A stretch of 38,521 bases of DNA from contig JAKLKF010000072.1 in assembly GCA_023150805.1 (NCBI GenBank), forward strand, positions 1 to 38,521, in the 5' to 3' direction. Numbering within the stretch: position 1 is the stretch's first letter; every line of letters begins with the position of its first letter. Under the pieces are notes generated by a model, which saw only the letters and a program-made list of their open reading frames with translations, did no database searches and was not told the DNA's origin. The stretch is from Myxococcota bacterium (GTDB taxonomy: Bacteria; Myxococcota_A; UBA796; UBA2385). Positions 37,701 through 38,521 of the stretch are shown in pieces. The translations under genes were made by a program, and so were the position numbers.

Positions 37701-38521
37701 CGGCGTCGTCGGCCAGCTCCTCGAAGCGGGCGAGCGCCTCGGCGGGGGGCAGGGTGCGCACCTCGGCCGCGGTGGTGGCCGGCGCCCCAGAGCCGCCCGG
37801 GCCCAGCCAGCGCGCGGCGCCGTAGGAGCCCAGGCCCAGGGCCAGGACGGCGGCGGCGGCGGCCGCGTGGCGGGGGCGGATCCGGCCGACCAGCTCCCCC
37901 AGGCTGGCCTCGGTGACGCGGGCCCCGGCCTGGGCCAGGGCGGCTCGCTGGCTCGACGACAGGCCCAGCGCGCCGCGCAGGTCGGCGCCGGCCACCCGGG
38001 CGGCAGCGAGGTCGGCGCCGGTCAGGTCCGCCTGGTCCAGGGTGGCGCCCTCGAGATCCACGCCCGCCAGGTCGGCGTCCGGCAGGCGCGCCGCGGTCAG
38101 GTCGGCGCCTGCCAACCGCGCGCCGGCGAGCTGGGCCTCGCGCAGGTCGGCGCCGGTCAGGTCGGCCTGGGAGAGGTCCGCCTCGCGCAGGTCCACCCGC
38201 CGCAGGTCGGCGTCCACCAGGCGCGCGCCCCGCCCCACCAGGCCCGCCAGGTCGGCCCCGGCCAGGCGGGCGCCCGACAGGTCGACCCCGGTGGCGTCGG
38301 CACGCGCCAGGCAGGCCCCCTGGAGGTGGGCGCCCTCCAGGCGGGTCCCGTGCAGGCGCGCGCCCGTCCAGTCCACGCCCTCGAGGTGCCGGCCGGAGAG
38401 GTCCTGTCCCGAGAGGTCCGCGCCGGGGGCGCCGGGCAGCGCCTCGCGGCGCGCGCGCAGCGCCTGCTCCCGGCGGCGCTCGGCGGCGGTCCGGCGGGCC
38501 TGCCACGCCCTCCGCCCGGCG
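34741..38521 (-). CDS. Large pentapeptide-repeat, TM and TPR protein (5' end outside window)
   Basis: A very large scaffold-type protein, at least 1,259 residues in the window, with its start beyond 38521. The order is a basic stretch (RRREQALRARREAL), pentapeptide repeats of A(D/R)L-x-x type (GADLTGADLREAQLAGARL) for about 150 residues, one membrane segment (AAAAAVLALGLGSYGAARW), and about 1,000 residues of TPR-like helices. The GTG at 38376 is not the real start, since the frame and the pentapeptide pattern (GADLSGQDLSGRHLEG) continue to the window edge. Pentapeptide repeats form a right-handed helix that binds proteins; TPRs also bind proteins. No enzyme domain is visible. Confidence 0.85.
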   Translation of the reverse strand, partial: AGRRAWQARRTAAERRREQALRARREALPGAPGADLSGQDLSGRHLEGVDWTGARLHGTRLEGAHLQGACLARADATGVDLSGARLAGADLAGLVGRGARLVDADLRRVDLREADLSQADLTGADLREAQLAGARLAGADLTAARLPDADLAGVDLEGATLDQADLTGADLAAARVAGADLRGALGLSSSQRAALAQAGARVTEASLGELVGRIRPRHAAAAAAVLALGLGSYGAARWLGPGGSGAPATTAAEVRTLPPAEALARFEELADDAELPQDKVAWLLEAAGQARRLGDEAAQERLLRAALLAAGEDVAVGVEVRLDLGTLLSAQGAHAEALALVDPLLDQSRQTAEQRARAVLLYQALGVASGVDTTARVQGVLDGLSALPDAAAELRLALASALAAEGQVDAALEQVARSEALDVSSGTRARVLETRARVLDRGYRLEEAEVAWQVLVAQTVAGTAANQAALLALADLRARMGRQDEALADLEALLAPEVDPRVRMRAWMVRAGIHEARGALPEAARSLQQAIDLGAVDPEMAEEARLSLARLFGADGDAQLAGMLEGLDPQARALIELQAGLGQARARLDEGRAEEARALYEALLARDDLDAVTRRDARIGLGEAWAQEGEIARALAEWRDLLSETARAEERAHLQLRIAEGLMTAGRLDEARQAWQELVQSADPEVAVQGRLGLGRLYLLQGERERARQALQEVADAATDPAWKVRALEELADLVAEEEDLDATLAAWRRVLAEAPPGHAAAGRARLAMVHALGAADRVAEARRACGAAVEEATTPQDRVQATLTCAELDERAGDAPTALSRYAEALAAAAGGPEDLRLDAALGVARLAVEQGRPEQALEAVAVGLAVAAEPGPRLELLDLRVRALDASGQDSAEARAARDALLAQEPEAAVALLVAAAQEARAGGDLDGARARMAQAAEAAPDPDQRAGALLELGDLHLEAGDADAARAAWRAATATRPDDPAVVFQAGMGLAEVIRRGGDPQGAAAALATLFPPDAEGGRWLAEARARALVEAGDPGALAAWEALALLSSDQPEALAMALRGQADAHFAADRFDRALPLYERAGATTSDPALAGWCALGAAEARAALGEDGVDPILRRLARHEDREVATQAAVRRSQRAADQEDWAGALDALDGVTVEGLGAGWDATVTQARASALAGAGRAEEAEVALAQLADRWPGDEEARVTALLARASLARGQGDLSAAEGWARKALEASSDPGFRALAQAQLDELTAEQQAP

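Overview
The window is about 70% G+C. It reads like a chromosome segment from a Gram-negative, predatory or soil-type bacterium of the Myxococcota/Deltaproteobacteria lineage. The clues are the rpsB-tsf-frr-uppS-cdsA order, a permease-free PTS block (EI, HPr, EIIA), many lipoproteins with Asp/Gly/Thr linkers and beta-propellers, OmpA and beta-barrel proteins (so an outer membrane), and a MYXO-CTERM-like sorting tail. The lineage call is an inference from gene content. I saw no rRNA, tRNA, CRISPR array, insertion sequence or integrase. No stretch longer than 300 bases lacks a gene; the longest gap, 14045-14321, is a divergent intergenic region.

Region 1 (1-8292, + strand) is core: an M23 peptidase, secA, rpsB, tsf, frr, uppS and cdsA. 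It covers protein export, translation and envelope lipid synthesis. Strong hairpins lie between rpsB and tsf and between tsf and frr. The pyrH gene often found between tsf and frr is absent. frr, uppS and cdsA are coupled by TGATG overlaps.

Region 2 (8323-15770) is accessory and mostly exported. It holds two arylsulfotransferase-like beta-propeller proteins, an FG-GAP/integrin-type lipoprotein, a TAP-like alpha/beta hydrolase with a lipobox and a C-terminal sorting tail, and a second lipase-like hydrolase. The FG-GAP and hydrolase genes are divergent and their start regions interlock through two CATG palindromes.

Region 3 (15897-19420, - strand) has metK and a ptsI-ptsH-EIIA regulatory PTS operon. 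A TTGACA promoter for metK overlaps the 3' end of ptsI.

Region 4 (19540-26828) has a cobalamin-type radical SAM enzyme followed by a TetR regulator, a small membrane protein, a PD40 propeller protein and a coiled-coil protein, probably one transcription unit. OmpA lies opposite, followed by an ALDH7/antiquitin dehydrogenase and a 54-residue single-pass protein.

Region 5 (26960-29308) is the most unusual part: three tandem lipoproteins of a tyrosine-rich, four-cysteine domain I do not recognise. Each sits on a poly-Asp start and a different low-complexity linker (Gly/Asp, 42 Asp-Thr pairs, Gly/Asp). In the third gene the first segment of the domain has moved to the C-terminus, which looks like a circular permutation.

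Region 6 (29338-38521) has a sulfatase-fold/TPR lipoprotein with threonine in place of the formylglycine cysteine, an exported TPR protein, an outer-membrane barrel candidate, a propeller lipoprotein, and a very large pentapeptide-TM-TPR protein whose 5' end lies beyond the window.
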